NCBI GenBank assembly: GCA_037445085.1
Contig: JBBILG010000018.1
Location: forward strand, 1 to 24,230
DNA length: 24,230 nt
Origin: JBBILG01 sp037445085
GTDB taxonomy: Bacteria > Pseudomonadota > Gammaproteobacteria > Burkholderiales > Methylophilaceae
Reading direction: 5' to 3'
The notes below the pieces were generated by a model that saw nothing but the letters and a program-made list of their open reading frames with translations, made no database searches and was not told where the DNA came from. The position numbers were made by a program, and so were the translations under genes. Below, piece after piece: positions 23,885-24,230 of this stretch. Each line of letters begins with the position of its first letter. Position 1 is the stretch's first letter.

Positions 23885-24018
23885 TCAAATCTCCTTGTGT
23901 GGAAAGTTATTTGAGTTACCCTTTTGCTGGCAGGAGCGGGCGGGGCACCCCGCACGCCTTGCGCGCCCGCATGCACCTGCTGCCAGATCCTGCGCGGGCG
24001 GGGAGGAAATAACTTCCC
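23885..24018 (-). ncRNA. Structured flp mRNA leader with two mutually exclusive folds
   Basis: Fold A: GGGAAGUUAUUU (24018-24007) pairs with AAAUAACUUUCC (23912-23901), 12 continuous base pairs with one G-U. It closes an inner hairpin made by CUGGCAG (23986-23980) and CUGCCAG (23933-23927), with GCGGG/CCCGC and CGGGG/CCCCG stems possible inside. Fold B: UUUCC (23905-23901) pairs with GGAGA (23894-23890) over a 6-base loop, and UCAAA (23914-23910) pairs with UUUGA (23889-23885), hiding the Shine-Dalgarno. UUUCC and AAA are used in both, so forming A frees the ribosome site. No known riboswitch consensus was recognised. The base pairing is seen; switching is inferred. Confidence 0.5.
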
Positions 24019-24026
24019 GACGCACG

Positions 24027-24042
24027 GCCACATCGCTGTGGC
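24027..24042. repeat. Small hairpin in the flp leader or promoter region
   Basis: GCCACA-TCGC-TGTGGC forms a 6-bp perfect stem with a 4-base loop, just upstream of the long-range leader helix. If transcription starts near 24062 it is part of the 5' end of the mRNA and could protect it. Confidence 0.45.
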
Positions 24043-24068
24043 ACTCACCCCATGAAGTGCGTTCGGGC

Positions 24069-24096
24069 ATGTTAGGCAAGCACCTCCCCGGCTCAA
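24069..24096 (-). promoter_or_regulatory. Candidate flp promoter
   Basis: On the minus strand TTGAGC (24096-24091) and TAACAT (24074-24069) are separated by 16 bp, each matching 4 of 6 positions of the sigma-70 consensus. This would start transcription near 24062 and give a leader of about 180 bases. The same stretch (24090-24075) also has GG and GC at sigma-54 spacing with TTGC, but its -24 block is poor, so the sigma class is undecided. Confidence 0.4.
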
Positions 24097-24119
24097 AGGG
24101 AAAATCCAACGAAAAATAC

Positions 24120-24134
24120 CGGGAAATCTTCCCG
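24120..24134. promoter_or_regulatory. Palindrome upstream of the flp promoter
   Basis: Read on the minus strand, CGGGAAGATTTCCCG is palindromic except at the three central positions. It is centred about 65 bp upstream of the start site suggested for flp, a typical activator position. A near-identical sequence occurs at 15594-15608 upstream of another minus-strand gene set. Confidence 0.45.
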
Positions 24135-24163
24135 ACATGAGGGAAGCCCCGATCAGCGGATTC

Positions 24164-24186
24164 CGTTCAGGCCCTTCGACAAGCTT
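24164..24186. repeat. Fragment resembling a common intergenic repeat
   Basis: GCCCTTCGACAAGCTT (24171-24186), after CCGTTCAG, resembles one arm of a CCCTTCGACAAGCTC...GAACGG type palindrome that is common in bacterial intergenic DNA. Only one arm is present, and the identification is from memory of that motif. Nothing else was recognised up to the window end. Confidence 0.25.
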
Positions 24187-24230
24187 GCATGGTGTTTATC
24201 CCGGATTGTCCATTTGGATGTACGTATCCG

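Noticed and set aside
23970..23990. Possible sigma-54 site TGGCAGCAGGTGCATGC in the flp leader
   Set aside because: The GC pairs fall at the wrong distance from GG (10 or 14 against the required 12), and the sequence is better explained as the arm of a hairpin.
23901..24018. Cyclic-di-GMP (GEMM) riboswitch upstream of flp
   Set aside because: c-di-GMP often controls pili, but the conserved GEMM sequence blocks are not present in the leader.

Overview
This is a GC-rich proteobacterial chromosome segment. The gene families and the GC-rich codon use fit a betaproteobacterium best, but no taxonomic marker gene is present, so that assignment is an inference. The core of the window is a Tad/Flp (type IVc) pilus locus split over two strands, with an unusual set of envelope and glycan-modifying genes inside it. 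No rRNA, tRNA, CRISPR array, integrase or transposase gene was seen.

Layout. At 1-317 (minus) is the 5' end of a Tat-exported PhoX-like phosphatase, divergent from the pilus genes. The divergent gap holds an 18-bp perfect palindrome (466-483) and a strong match to a sigma-54 -24/-12 promoter (582-597). The plus-strand block 612-7723 is compact: secretin (cpaC/rcpA), a membrane-anchored TPR protein (TadD-like), cpaE/tadZ, the ATPase tadA/cpaF and the platform proteins tadB and tadC, with stop/start overlaps at two junctions. A DUF192 gene (7900-8289) follows, bracketed by two 143-bp MITE-like elements. The minus-strand block 15354-8458 runs from a small unknown gene through an alpha/beta-hydrolase-like protein that lacks its nucleophile serine, a NatA/NatB-type ABC exporter pair, a GT8-like glycosyltransferase and a large TadG-like pseudopilin to cpaB. 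It converges with the plus block at about 8.3-8.46 kb.

The right-hand minus block starts with the Flp pilin gene (23883-23551). Its untranslated leader can form two mutually exclusive structures, one of which sequesters the ribosome binding site. A strong intrinsic terminator and a 99-bp inverted-repeat element follow, then the prepilin peptidase tadV. A 2246-residue multidomain protein overlaps tadV by 4 bp. It carries two TPR + GT9-like modules, a GT4/GT1-like domain, a class I methyltransferase, a TOD1/DUF616-like domain, a degenerate methyltransferase-like domain and an FkbM methyltransferase.

How the parts fit. Secretin, CpaB, TadZ, TadA, TadB, TadC, TadV, Flp and the TadG-like pseudopilin supply nearly a full Tad machine; no separate small TadE or TadF gene was recognised. 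The giant protein is translationally coupled to the prepilin peptidase, and a GT8-like gene lies upstream of the pseudopilin. It is therefore an inference, untested here, that this locus makes a glycosylated and methylated Flp pilus or a surface glycan tied to it. The points most worth a second look are the giant modification protein, the switch-like flp leader, the sigma-54 promoter with its palindrome, and the paired MITE-like elements.
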